DNA from: Pseudomonas cichorii
Lineage (GTDB): Bacteria > Pseudomonadota > Gammaproteobacteria > Pseudomonadales > Pseudomonadaceae
Direction: 5' to 3'
Assembly (NCBI RefSeq): GCF_018343775.1
Contig: NZ_CP074349.1
Location: 3,214,001-3,278,000 of the forward strand
Length of the DNA: 64,000 nt
Made by a program: the position numbers and the translations under genes. Below the pieces are notes generated by a model, which was not told the DNA's origin, made no database searches, and saw only the letters and a program-made list of their open reading frames with translations. Shown piece after piece: positions 1 through 8,470 of this stretch (position 1 is the first letter of the stretch; every line of letters begins with the position of its first letter).

Positions 1-2
1 AC

Positions 3-656
3 AACGCGAACGGCCAGGCGGCCCTGACCAGCAGCCTGAACTTTCCCTCCACAGCCTGGGAGCTGAAAACTTCCTGGCTGTGGATCGGTGCCGATCAGAC
101 TTTCATGCAGCAACTGACCAATGATGGTTACTACATCATTCAGGCCTATTACCTGGAGGACGACGAGAAAACCTATAACGTTGGTTATGCAGCCCTCAGT
201 GGTATGCACGTCATCAACAAGCTGTCGCCAAGCTGGGTCTGGACCACCTTTGAAAACAAGAACAACAGCAAGTACAGCGTGACCAATGACACGCCGGCAA
301 AGCCCATGACCAATATCACCGGGCCAACAGCGGCGGCAAAACCGGTCAACGCCACTTTCCAGGCTCAATACCCTGCGCTGGCGCAATACGAATTGATCGG
401 CGTCCAGTATCAGAACGACGGACAGTTGCTGGCCAACTCGCAACTGGAGTCGGCTTTCCAGAGCAATTCCGACTGCCTGGCCTGTCACAGCACAGCGGCC
501 TATTCAACGAAGACCAAGACTTATTTCAACTTTGCGCTCGACCAGAATGGCGGCCTCGCCTACCCGGTCAAGGAGCTGCCCGAGTCGGCCTATGCCGGTT
601 ACGAAAAACTGGACTTCGTCTGGTCGCTGAAACGCGCCCAGTGGCAACGACCTTAA
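3..656 (+). CDS. Haem-binding (CxxCH) protein, 5' end outside window
   Basis: The reading frame is open from the window edge, so the start codon and any signal peptide are missing. The visible part (217 codons) has a WELKTSWLWI segment and, near its C-terminus, the c-type haem motif CLACH. The gene at 4071-5363 shows the same order: a similar KSSWRI segment, a GLHIITK/GMHVINK segment followed by a WxWSTFE/WVWTTFE segment, then CMACH. The two are therefore paralogues. By that paralogue it should be an exported protein with one covalent haem. A Shine-Dalgarno AAGGAG follows the stop and serves the next gene 13 bp on, so the pair is probably cotranscribed. I do not recognise a named family. Confidence 0.75.
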   Translation, partial: NANGQAALTSSLNFPSTAWELKTSWLWIGADQTFMQQLTNDGYYIIQAYYLEDDEKTYNVGYAALSGMHVINKLSPSWVWTTFENKNNSKYSVTNDTPAKPMTNITGPTAAAKPVNATFQAQYPALAQYELIGVQYQNDGQLLANSQLESAFQSNSDCLACHSTAAYSTKTKTYFNFALDQNGGLAYPVKELPESAYAGYEKLDFVWSLKRAQWQRP

Positions 657-669
657 GGAGCATGACCCT

Positions 670-3057
670 ATGAGCGTGTTGAATTTCCCCCGTATCTATT
701 TCAATGGCCACATGTTCTGGAACCCGCCGACGGCCAACAACAACGACATGTTTCCGCTGTACGACGCGGTCAAGATGCAGATGAACTGGCCGTTTCTGGC
801 CGAGTACGGCATCACCCCCGAAAACGCCGCCAGCACTCTGCTGCCCTGGACCATCGCACCGATTCCCACCGTTCCAGACTATGTGCTGCAAGTACCCGGC
901 AACGCTGCGGCGAGCGGTATCCCTGGCGAATGGAACCTGTTTGGCGATAACAGCTGCGGCACGGTCAGCCACAACCTCACCCAGTCGCTGGTCATCGGTG
1001 GCGAGTTGCAGACCAACAGCTACATCAGCCAGGACAACCTGGTCAACAAGAGCTACCAGTTGACAGGCAACCCCTTTGGCGGCACGGCACCCTCCGCGGC
1101 ACGTTTCGTTGATGTCAGCCCCTGGCAGAACACATTCACGGCGCTGTACTTCGACAATCTGGTCATAGGCGACAGCCAGTGCGGCCTGACCCTCAATCGC
1201 CAGCACCGCATGCTCGACCGCTTTCTGAACTTCAACTGGGGAGCCTTCGGCGGCCTGAGTTATGTCACCACCACCTGGCAGACCTGTTTTCCCAAGGAAA
1301 ACCTGCAATGGGTGATCGGCGACTCGGTTCTGTTGCAGAACCTGCAGCAGCAGATGGAACAGCAAAACGCCAAAGGCCTGATGTTCCGCTTCTCGACCTA
1401 TCTGACCTACTACGACAAGAACGGCATCTTCAACGACTACCCCCCCTTTATCACTCACCCGACAGGCAACGAAAGCCCGGCAAAAATACTGGCAGAAATG
1501 CAGGCCATGTATCAGAAAGGTCTGGATAACGTCGCCGATATCTTTTTCAACCCGGCCTACAGCCGCACGGCCGGCACACTGGGGTTATGGTTCGAGGATG
1601 AATTCCCGACCGCACCCGCAGGGCAGCGTCTGGTCCCGGCCTCGCCTATCAGCGTTTACAAGACCAAACCCGGCGATACCCCGCTACCGCCTGGCGTGGC
1701 TATCCAGCTTGGGGTGATTTCGGCTCAGGTGCAGCCTGAGAACAACACCCTGTCGCTGGACCTTGGAACCGGATTCCCGTTCTATCCGGTCGACAGCAAG
1801 GCGGCCATTCCCGTTGCGGAAAAATTCCAGGCCGGTGACTACCAGGTGGGCGTGCGCAATAACGGAAAATTCACTCCGGTAGCGAACTTCGGCTTCGAGC
1901 AGTACCGGCAGTTTGCGTTCGACAAGCGCGCCGGTATTCTCGACTTTGTCCTGAGCGCCGATGACATCGCCACGCTGCAAAGCGGGCCGCTGGAACTGCG
2001 CTTGCTGGGCTCGTCACCCAAGACCGCCGCCACGCAACAGATGTGGACTGCCGAGGTAGTGGAAAGCGCCAGCTTCATCGATGTGGGTGATATCAAGACC
2101 CTGAATATAATGGTCCAGTACGACGGCAAGCCGGCAGTGGACACAGTGATCTGGGTGGCGGAATACAACAACGCCTTCTCGGTAACCACCAGCGACTATT
2201 ATCTGGCCTTCCGCAATGATCCGGACTTCACGCTGTTCACCAACAATCCATTGGACTACTCGCAGAACCAATCCCGACTGCCGCAATTTATCGATACGCC
2301 CCTGGTAGTGAGTCAGGCAACCAAAGGCAGCGGCCGCAGCCTGAGTGCCGTACATTCTGCGGCAATCAACACGGGAACCAATGGCGATAAAGTCAGCTAT
2401 CAGGCCTATTTGCACGAACCCACAGCGCTGTCCCTCAAACATTGCCTGACGTTTGCCAATGCCACCGACCTGCAAGGCACCCTGCAGGGCAACACCACGG
2501 TGGATTACAGCGTGGTACAGATCAAGACCGACGCCAAAGGCATTGCCCAGGTGATGATCAACGCCACGGCAGCCGGCTTTCCCACCCTGAGGTTCTTTGT
2601 CCAGGAAGGCGATCAGCCTCCCGCGATCCCTTTCAGCTTCAACTACATGGAAGCCTACACCGACTTCCTGGCACCGTTGCGGGTGCTGCCTATGGAGCCC
2701 AAGTTGCAAAAGGACTTCGTCGACTACTGGAACAGCATCTGTACGCAACAGGATGCCCGTGTATTGATCTGGGAACAGTTCATCTACCCGAAGATCCTGC
2801 AGCCCTTCTACTACCTCTACCCGATCATGACCAAGTACATGCCGCTCAACTCCCTGAAACGCATCGAGGGCGCGGTCGATCAGTTGATCAAACTGATCGG
2901 CAAGCCATACCAGGAAGAAAGCACACTGGCGATGCCCATCACCCGTGACATGCCGCAAAGCCGACGCGCCGTGCTGGAGCTTTGGGCGCAATCGCTGGTG
3001 AAGGCGAACTACCCGCCCATGCCGCTGAGCATGAGTAATTACCCTCAAAGCTGTTAA
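670..3057 (+). CDS. VioB-N-terminal-like protein (long version)
   Basis: 795 aa, no signal peptide. The N-terminus MSVLNFPRIYFNG followed by PPTAN, an internal GLWFEDEF...PAGQRL stretch, and a C-terminal block (FYYLYPIMTKYMPL, then AMPITRDMPQSRRAVLELW) match, as I remember them, the N-terminal half of VioB/RebD/StaD. Those haem enzymes couple two imino-acid molecules in violacein and rebeccamycin synthesis. VioB is about 1000 aa; the ferritin-like C-terminal half is absent here. A shorter paralogue lies at 5367-7172. Both follow directly behind a CxxCH haem protein, which suggests a functional pair. Catalytic activity cannot be claimed. The start is set by AAGGAG about 8 bp upstream. Confidence 0.8.
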   Translation: MSVLNFPRIYFNGHMFWNPPTANNNDMFPLYDAVKMQMNWPFLAEYGITPENAASTLLPWTIAPIPTVPDYVLQVPGNAAASGIPGEWNLFGDNSCGTVSHNLTQSLVIGGELQTNSYISQDNLVNKSYQLTGNPFGGTAPSAARFVDVSPWQNTFTALYFDNLVIGDSQCGLTLNRQHRMLDRFLNFNWGAFGGLSYVTTTWQTCFPKENLQWVIGDSVLLQNLQQQMEQQNAKGLMFRFSTYLTYYDKNGIFNDYPPFITHPTGNESPAKILAEMQAMYQKGLDNVADIFFNPAYSRTAGTLGLWFEDEFPTAPAGQRLVPASPISVYKTKPGDTPLPPGVAIQLGVISAQVQPENNTLSLDLGTGFPFYPVDSKAAIPVAEKFQAGDYQVGVRNNGKFTPVANFGFEQYRQFAFDKRAGILDFVLSADDIATLQSGPLELRLLGSSPKTAATQQMWTAEVVESASFIDVGDIKTLNIMVQYDGKPAVDTVIWVAEYNNAFSVTTSDYYLAFRNDPDFTLFTNNPLDYSQNQSRLPQFIDTPLVVSQATKGSGRSLSAVHSAAINTGTNGDKVSYQAYLHEPTALSLKHCLTFANATDLQGTLQGNTTVDYSVVQIKTDAKGIAQVMINATAAGFPTLRFFVQEGDQPPAIPFSFNYMEAYTDFLAPLRVLPMEPKLQKDFVDYWNSICTQQDARVLIWEQFIYPKILQPFYYLYPIMTKYMPLNSLKRIEGAVDQLIKLIGKPYQEESTLAMPITRDMPQSRRAVLELWAQSLVKANYPPMPLSMSNYPQSC

Positions 3058-3113
3058 ACCCGGCAGGAAAGCGGGTGGCTGAAAGGCCATCCGCGCTTGC
3101 AAAGGAGTGTCGT

Positions 3114-4052
3114 ATGAAGTCCAGCATTTTGATTCGGCTGTTCATGTTGTCGAGCCTGCTGTTTTGCAACACCCTGTTTGCGCAGGACGGCGGCGATGTC
3201 TACTTCAGCATGGGTGTCCATAACACTTCGGGCTGCACCGAAAAGAATGGCAATTGCATTGCCAAGAGGAATCCGGGCGACCCAAGCGATCCGTTTTTCC
3301 CCGCGTACTGGGTCAGTGACTGGACCATGTACCGGGTCACTACTGACAGCTACAAGAAAAACCCGCCGCCTTACAGCAACCCGCCCGCCACCCTGAAGCC
3401 CAGTGACTACAGCGTTTCCAAGGGCACCAGCTATTACGACACCACTTACATTCCCGCCGACGGCGATGGCTACGGCGCGATGATGGAGCACTACGAGAAA
3501 TACTGCCTGCCGATCTTCCCGATCAAGGACAACAATTACACCTGCTCCTTCGTATCGCTGGGCAACAAGGCATACTTCCTGACCTACGAGCAGGACCGCC
3601 CCAAGGGCATGCCCGCCTGCTGCATGTTCTCGCCCATGAACCACCCGCCTCGCCAGGACTTCATCCAGCACCTGCCTTACAGCGTCGAGCGCAGCAAAAA
3701 CCTCAATGCCAGCGTGCAGGCCTATTCCATCGATGTACCGGGGCCGGATGGTCCGATCCTGTTCGGTTATTCATTCTTCAAGGACGCCACCAGCGACCAG
3801 AAAGGCCAGGCTCCTTATCGGCATCCACAATCCTTCTTCTTTTCAGGCGATGTCTCCACCGCCAATGCTCCCATCGTCAGCCAGAACTACACCAACTTTC
3901 GCGTGAGCAAACCGGACCCGGCCACCACCTGGGCACAAGTGGCGAAGATGTGTCCGGCCAATCCAGAGCCCTGCCAGCTGTTCAATCCGCCAGCCACGCT
4001 GAGCAATGGCAAAAAGGCGCAATGGAACAACCTCATGCCCAACAAGCCCTGA
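3114..4052 (+). CDS. Secreted protein of unknown function
   Basis: 312 aa with a clear signal peptide (MKSSILIRLF..., cleavage probably after LFAQ). The mature part is rich in Tyr, Pro and Cys (GCTEKNGNC, YCLPIF, ACCMF, MCPANPEPC), which suggests disulphides in the periplasm or outside. I do not recognise the family. It lies between the two haem-protein/VioB-like modules, 56 bp after one and 18 bp before the next, on the same strand, so it probably belongs to the same transcript and process. AAAGGAG 8 bp upstream of this ATG supports the start over an in-frame ATG at 3075. Confidence 0.85.
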   Translation: MKSSILIRLFMLSSLLFCNTLFAQDGGDVYFSMGVHNTSGCTEKNGNCIAKRNPGDPSDPFFPAYWVSDWTMYRVTTDSYKKNPPPYSNPPATLKPSDYSVSKGTSYYDTTYIPADGDGYGAMMEHYEKYCLPIFPIKDNNYTCSFVSLGNKAYFLTYEQDRPKGMPACCMFSPMNHPPRQDFIQHLPYSVERSKNLNASVQAYSIDVPGPDGPILFGYSFFKDATSDQKGQAPYRHPQSFFFSGDVSTANAPIVSQNYTNFRVSKPDPATTWAQVAKMCPANPEPCQLFNPPATLSNGKKAQWNNLMPNKP

Positions 4053-4070
4053 CAGACAAGGAGGTACGCC

Positions 4071-5363
4071 ATGAACTCTCGATATCGTCTTGCCCTGGCA
4101 CTGCTTGGCAGTGTCAGCCTGCCTGCCCTGGCTCTGGAACAACCGATGCCTGATGTGTCGGTGACGAGCCTCAACTGCCAGCTTCCCGGTAGCGCCCCAG
4201 CCGCCAAAAGCGGCCAGGACCTGTTCGATCTGTACAGCTGGCAGATGTTCATCGCCCTGAACTGGCCCGTAACGGATGGTCAGCGCGGAGTCCCCGACTG
4301 CAGCAAGAAGCCTGGCGATGCGGGCTACACCGTCTGGCAGAGCTACAAGAACGTCAGTGAAATATTCCCGGCGGACGGCAGTAATCCAGGCCCCTGGAAT
4401 ACTCCGTTGACCGGCAGGAATCTGGGCATGATCAATATTTCGGCCCTGAAAAATACCGGTGTACTTCAGGCGGTCGATCAGGCCGTGGGGGGCTGGCTGA
4501 TCGATCAGCGCGGCAATCCGACCTATTACGACATCTCGGCCAACGAGGTTTCGTACACCTACATCGTGGCCAACAACTTCTACAACGCCAATGTGGTTTC
4601 CAAAGCCAGCAACATTTCATTCCCCAACGGCGTCATCGAGGTCAAGTCGAGCTGGCGCATCCTCACACCTGCCGACAACGCCAGCCGTTACCTGACGGTT
4701 CATTCGCAGGTCGATCTGTTCGATGATCAGGGCAAACCCACTGGTGCTGTTGCAGATGCCTATCTGGGGCTGGTGGGTCTGCATATCATCACCAAGGTTC
4801 AGGGCTACCCACAGTGGATCTGGTCCACCTTCGAGCAGGTCGATAACGTGCCACCCAAGAAGGAATCGGGAGGCCAATGGATCGACAACCCGGCACCCGG
4901 CATCAACTACTCCTACTTCAACCCCCACGCCGAGCCTGCCAGCCTCAATCAGTCCCCGTGCGACTGGCAGACGCAAGATAACAAGATGGTGTGCGTGCCC
5001 AAGGCCGGCACCACCTTCCAGACCCCGAACCCGCTGAACCGGGTGACGCCGATTGCTCTCTCCACCGAACTGATCAACAAGGGGTTCCAGCTCAATCCCG
5101 GCCTGCAGCAAAGCGCTCTGAAGTACTACCAGCTCGTCACGACCCAGCGTCCGTTCAACCCGAACAACCCCGGTAATCCGTTGGGCCAGCCGACCCCGGC
5201 ACTTTCGGCCAACGTCACGATGGAAAGCTATATCCAGGCCAACAGCAGTTGCATGGCTTGCCATTCCATGGCGACACCGGTCGGCAGCCCTTACAAGGCC
5301 GACTTTTCCTACATGTTCAAATTTGCACAACCCGCCGCCCAAGGCGCCAAGGACGAGAAATAG
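4071..5363 (+). CDS. Exported haem-binding (CxxCH) protein
   Basis: 430 aa. Residues 1-22 form a signal peptide ending ALALE. An N-terminal block reads SGQDLFDLYSWQMFIALNWP, and a single c-type haem motif CMACH lies about 35 residues from the C-terminus. Axial ligation by that His is expected from c-type cytochromes; a distal ligand cannot be assigned. It is a paralogue of the truncated gene at 3-656 and is also followed (3 bp gap) by a VioB-N-like gene. The large N-terminal domain does not look like a standard cytochrome c fold, so this may be a haem-tailed periplasmic enzyme. GGAGG about 6 bp upstream supports the start. Confidence 0.85.
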   Translation: MNSRYRLALALLGSVSLPALALEQPMPDVSVTSLNCQLPGSAPAAKSGQDLFDLYSWQMFIALNWPVTDGQRGVPDCSKKPGDAGYTVWQSYKNVSEIFPADGSNPGPWNTPLTGRNLGMINISALKNTGVLQAVDQAVGGWLIDQRGNPTYYDISANEVSYTYIVANNFYNANVVSKASNISFPNGVIEVKSSWRILTPADNASRYLTVHSQVDLFDDQGKPTGAVADAYLGLVGLHIITKVQGYPQWIWSTFEQVDNVPPKKESGGQWIDNPAPGINYSYFNPHAEPASLNQSPCDWQTQDNKMVCVPKAGTTFQTPNPLNRVTPIALSTELINKGFQLNPGLQQSALKYYQLVTTQRPFNPNNPGNPLGQPTPALSANVTMESYIQANSSCMACHSMATPVGSPYKADFSYMFKFAQPAAQGAKDEK

Positions 5364-5366
5364 ATC

Positions 5367-7172
5367 ATGAGCATTCTCAATGGACCACGATTGAATTTCT
5401 GGGGTGGCATCAGCACCGATGTGAGTGTGCCGAACAATTCAGCGACCGTTCCTCAGGGGGATCAAACAGGCTTCAAGCTGTTCGATCCGGCAACCTCGAC
5501 TATTGCTCCAGAGGCCCAGTCTTACACCGACGAACAATTGAACGAAAAGATCAACACGCCTTCCAGCACTGCGCCAGCCAGCGGTTACACCCAAGGTGGC
5601 TGGAATCACTATGGCCAGCATGTCGTCGAATTGGACACGAAGATCAGTTCGCAAGGCAATCCGGGAGCTATCAGCAAGCAAGGCGATCTAGTAGGGCAAC
5701 CCGTCTATCTGCTAGGTTCACTGGACCCGAAAACCGGCCAGAGCAGTTCCTCTGGTGCGATGATGGTGGATCTGGACCCGACCTCAACGGTCACCACCCA
5801 GATATTTGTCGGTGGCCTGCAGATTGGCGACAGCGACATCCAGTTGCTGATTCGCTGTAATACCGTGTGCAGCAGCCTGGATGTGAAACAGCGAATACTG
5901 GGGCCGGCGACGATGGATGCTCCAGGATCCTTCGCCCTCAGCGGCACATTCCAGTTGACCTTCCCGCTGGACAGCATCGTCAGTTACAACCAGAACAGCG
6001 AAATCCTGCAATCGATCATCAAGGCTCCCGGAGCAACCGGTATCGTCTTGCGCTTCGTCATGTTCGAGATGTGCCCGACCCTGACCACAAAACAACTGAA
6101 TGCCGATTACGCAGCCAAGAGCTACACACCCAACCCAAGCATTGGCAGGGTCATTGGCACTCTGGCGCCAGCCTTTGCCGACGAGCCAGCCATCTGCCCG
6201 GCGGGTCGACTGCTGGTCAATCAGGATACAAAAAACACCGGTTTTGCAGACCTGAGCGACGACGGGTTATTGAGCATCGATATGGTGAACCTCATTCCCA
6301 AAGAAACATTCAGGACTGATCGAACGGCCATCACCAGCCCCATCGGCCCCAATGCCGATTATGGCCTTGTCAGTTTCTGCGCAGGCACAACAACTCTCAC
6401 GACACTGGCACCGGACAACGAGTACCTGCAAAACTATTACCTGTACGGCGGTATCGTGGATTTGCCGCTTGATGCAGGCAATGCACAGCAGGCAAAGACC
6501 CAACCGCTTTCCCTGTCGGCCCCCGACAAGAAAATCAGCTACTGGCCAAAAACAAGAGAAACATCCCTGCTGATCAAAGAGTCGGCTTACAGACTCTACA
6601 CTGACCAGAGAAATATCTATCTGGAAGACCACCCCAACGGCCTGACGATTCCGTTGCAGGTCAGGTATCTGGGCGGACCTGTCCCTTCCGCCACCGAGAT
6701 TGCTGTAACGATTGACGACACCCTCGATTGCCTGGACTACCCGACATCGGTTCCCGTACTGCCCAACCAGCTCTCGGTCGATGTCGAGGTAACCCTCAAA
6801 GCCGGTACCGAAGCATTAGCTGGTTTCAGCACTCTGACGTACACCCTTACGGGCAACAGCCCGTACTTCAGCAGCTTCCGCAAATACGCCCAGACAGACT
6901 TTGGAATCCCTCAAGGCAGCATCATCACTTGGGATCAGGTCTACCCCAACGTGCTGCGTTTCCACTATCTGGCGTTTCCTGCCATGTCGCGCTACGTGCC
7001 GCTCAACCAGCCAGACGCAGTCATGGGCCACAAGAATGCAATCCTTGCGCGCACTTCGGACACGTACAAAGGCACCACCTTGTATATGCCGGTAGTTCGT
7101 TCGATGTCACCCAGCCAACGAGCATTGCTCAGCGCCTACCTGACAGGCACGCCTTGGCAGCCGCTGCCATGA
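5367..7172 (+). CDS. VioB-N-terminal-like protein (short version)
   Basis: 601 aa, no signal peptide. It starts MSILNGPRLNFWGG and contains GGWNHYGQHV, IGTLAPAF...PAGRLLVNQD and a C-terminal block LYMPVVRSMSPSQRALLSAYL. The same three landmarks occur in the protein at 670-3057 and, from memory, in the N-terminal half of VioB (a FPRIHFRG start, PAGRLL, MPSTRELS). It lacks the long insert of its paralogue and any ferritin-like domain. It starts 3 bp after the upstream haem-protein gene, so translational coupling is likely. How a protein without a leader would work with an exported haem protein is unclear; a non-classical export route or a cytosolic role are both open. Confidence 0.8.
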   Translation: MSILNGPRLNFWGGISTDVSVPNNSATVPQGDQTGFKLFDPATSTIAPEAQSYTDEQLNEKINTPSSTAPASGYTQGGWNHYGQHVVELDTKISSQGNPGAISKQGDLVGQPVYLLGSLDPKTGQSSSSGAMMVDLDPTSTVTTQIFVGGLQIGDSDIQLLIRCNTVCSSLDVKQRILGPATMDAPGSFALSGTFQLTFPLDSIVSYNQNSEILQSIIKAPGATGIVLRFVMFEMCPTLTTKQLNADYAAKSYTPNPSIGRVIGTLAPAFADEPAICPAGRLLVNQDTKNTGFADLSDDGLLSIDMVNLIPKETFRTDRTAITSPIGPNADYGLVSFCAGTTTLTTLAPDNEYLQNYYLYGGIVDLPLDAGNAQQAKTQPLSLSAPDKKISYWPKTRETSLLIKESAYRLYTDQRNIYLEDHPNGLTIPLQVRYLGGPVPSATEIAVTIDDTLDCLDYPTSVPVLPNQLSVDVEVTLKAGTEALAGFSTLTYTLTGNSPYFSSFRKYAQTDFGIPQGSIITWDQVYPNVLRFHYLAFPAMSRYVPLNQPDAVMGHKNAILARTSDTYKGTTLYMPVVRSMSPSQRALLSAYLTGTPWQPLP

Positions 7173-7201
7173 GTACCCCACCCATGGCTATGGAGAGCGT
7201 C

Positions 7202-8266
7202 ATGACTGTTCACATTGAGATTCCCGCCCATCCAACTGAGCGACTGTGTGCCAGTACGTTCATTGCCGAGGGTTTGCTGAACCCGCGAGGGCTATGTGCC
7301 GGGCCGGATGGCAACCTGATTCTGACCGAAGCCGGATCAGGCTTGCCCGATGCGACTTTCAGCGGCCGCATCAGCGTGCTGCGCCCGGATCCGGAAAGTC
7401 CGGGCGCTTATTTGCCTGCCGAACCCCTGGCCCAAGGTTTTCGTGCCATGAACATGCAACCACGCATGCTGCGGGACGAGATCATGGGCATTTCGGATGT
7501 CGCCTGGGGTGACGGGCGCTTTCTGGTCAGCCAGACCGACTATGTGCAGGGTTCGAAGATCCTGGATATCCAGTACTCGCCACCCGAGCCGGTATTCCGC
7601 AGTCAGGGCAACCTGAACTCCCTGTGCTATCACCCCACCCGTCACAGCTGGCTGGCGGTCAAGCCCGATACCAATCAACTGGTGGAGTTCAGTCAGGGCA
7701 ACGAAGGTGAACGCATCCTGGTCCAGTTGCCCGATCTGGCTCAAGGCCAGGAAGCGGTGCCGGTAACCCTGATTTATGAACCTGCGACCGGAGCGGTCCT
7801 GATCAGCCTGTTTTCCGGGGAATTGCGCAGCGATCCTGCCAGGCAGGGTATCGATTTTGTCGACCGAGCCGGCCAAGTCATCCGGGTCTGGCCGGACACC
7901 GGCAAGATCGAGTTGCTAATCAGCGGGCTGCAACTGCCCACCGGCCTGGCCATCAGCCCGGATGGAAGCGTACTGGTGCTGGAGTTGTGCGACCGGCTGC
8001 TACAACCCTTGCGCCCCGACTGGGCCGGCGAACCCCTACATGGTGGTTTCGAGCGTTTCAGCGGTCGGTTATTGAGCTGCGACCTGAAAGCACGGGAAGT
8101 CACCGTGTTCGCCACTGGGCTGGATACACCCTCCAACCTGTGTCTTCTGGAGAATGCCGTGATCGTCAGTGAAGGCATGGGACTCACCGGACGTCTGCTG
8201 CCCGGTCGGGAAAATACAGTGGTGCCGCTGAGTGGGAGATTGCGGCGAGTGGCGTTATCTTCCTGA
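7202..8266 (+). CDS. SMP-30/ScyD-like beta-propeller protein
   Basis: About 354 aa without a signal peptide. Repeated propeller-blade motifs are visible: LLNPRGLCAGPDGNLILTEA, MGISDVAWGDGRFLV, LNSLCYHPTRHSWLAV, LPTGLAISPDGSVLVLE and LDTPSNLCLLENAVIVSEG, as in six-bladed strictosidine-synthase, SMP-30 or ScyD/ScyE proteins. The substrate cannot be inferred. The chosen ATG has GGAGAG 5 bp upstream; an in-frame ATG at 7169 that overlaps the previous stop (ATGA) is the alternative. It is the last gene of the + strand set and is followed by REP-like repeats, so transcription probably ends here. Confidence 0.75.
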   Translation: MTVHIEIPAHPTERLCASTFIAEGLLNPRGLCAGPDGNLILTEAGSGLPDATFSGRISVLRPDPESPGAYLPAEPLAQGFRAMNMQPRMLRDEIMGISDVAWGDGRFLVSQTDYVQGSKILDIQYSPPEPVFRSQGNLNSLCYHPTRHSWLAVKPDTNQLVEFSQGNEGERILVQLPDLAQGQEAVPVTLIYEPATGAVLISLFSGELRSDPARQGIDFVDRAGQVIRVWPDTGKIELLISGLQLPTGLAISPDGSVLVLELCDRLLQPLRPDWAGEPLHGGFERFSGRLLSCDLKAREVTVFATGLDTPSNLCLLENAVIVSEGMGLTGRLLPGRENTVVPLSGRLRRVALSS

Positions 8267-8293
8267 AGCTTGAAAATCCTCGCCTCGCCGCAG

Positions 8294-8370
8294 GAATGAA
8301 TTCATTCGCGAACAGCACAGTACATCCGACAGAGATATGTCGTTTTGAATGTCGTCTCGCGAATGAATTC
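8294..8370. repeat. REP-like inverted pair
   Basis: A 14-bp arm GAATTCATTCGCGA (8298-8311) is answered by TCGCGAATGAATTC (8357-8370). The same core recurs at 59429-59480, which marks it as a dispersed Pseudomonas REP family. It lies in the gap between the beta-propeller gene and the TonB receptor gene. Confidence 0.7.
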
Positions 8371-8470
8371 GCTACTACTTTCCTGCAACACGTGTAAGTG
8401 ACGCCATCTCCCTGTCCGGCATCGAATACCTATTCTGCGGCACAGCGGTCGTTCTCAAGGAACAAGGCAT

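Noticed and set aside
2014..3102. 362-codon open frame on the - strand
   Set aside because: Shadow of the VioB-N-like gene; no family features.
6728..7201. N-terminal extension of the beta-propeller gene
   Set aside because: The extension runs through the coding region of the preceding gene and lacks similarity. A start at 7202 with GGAGAG is better.
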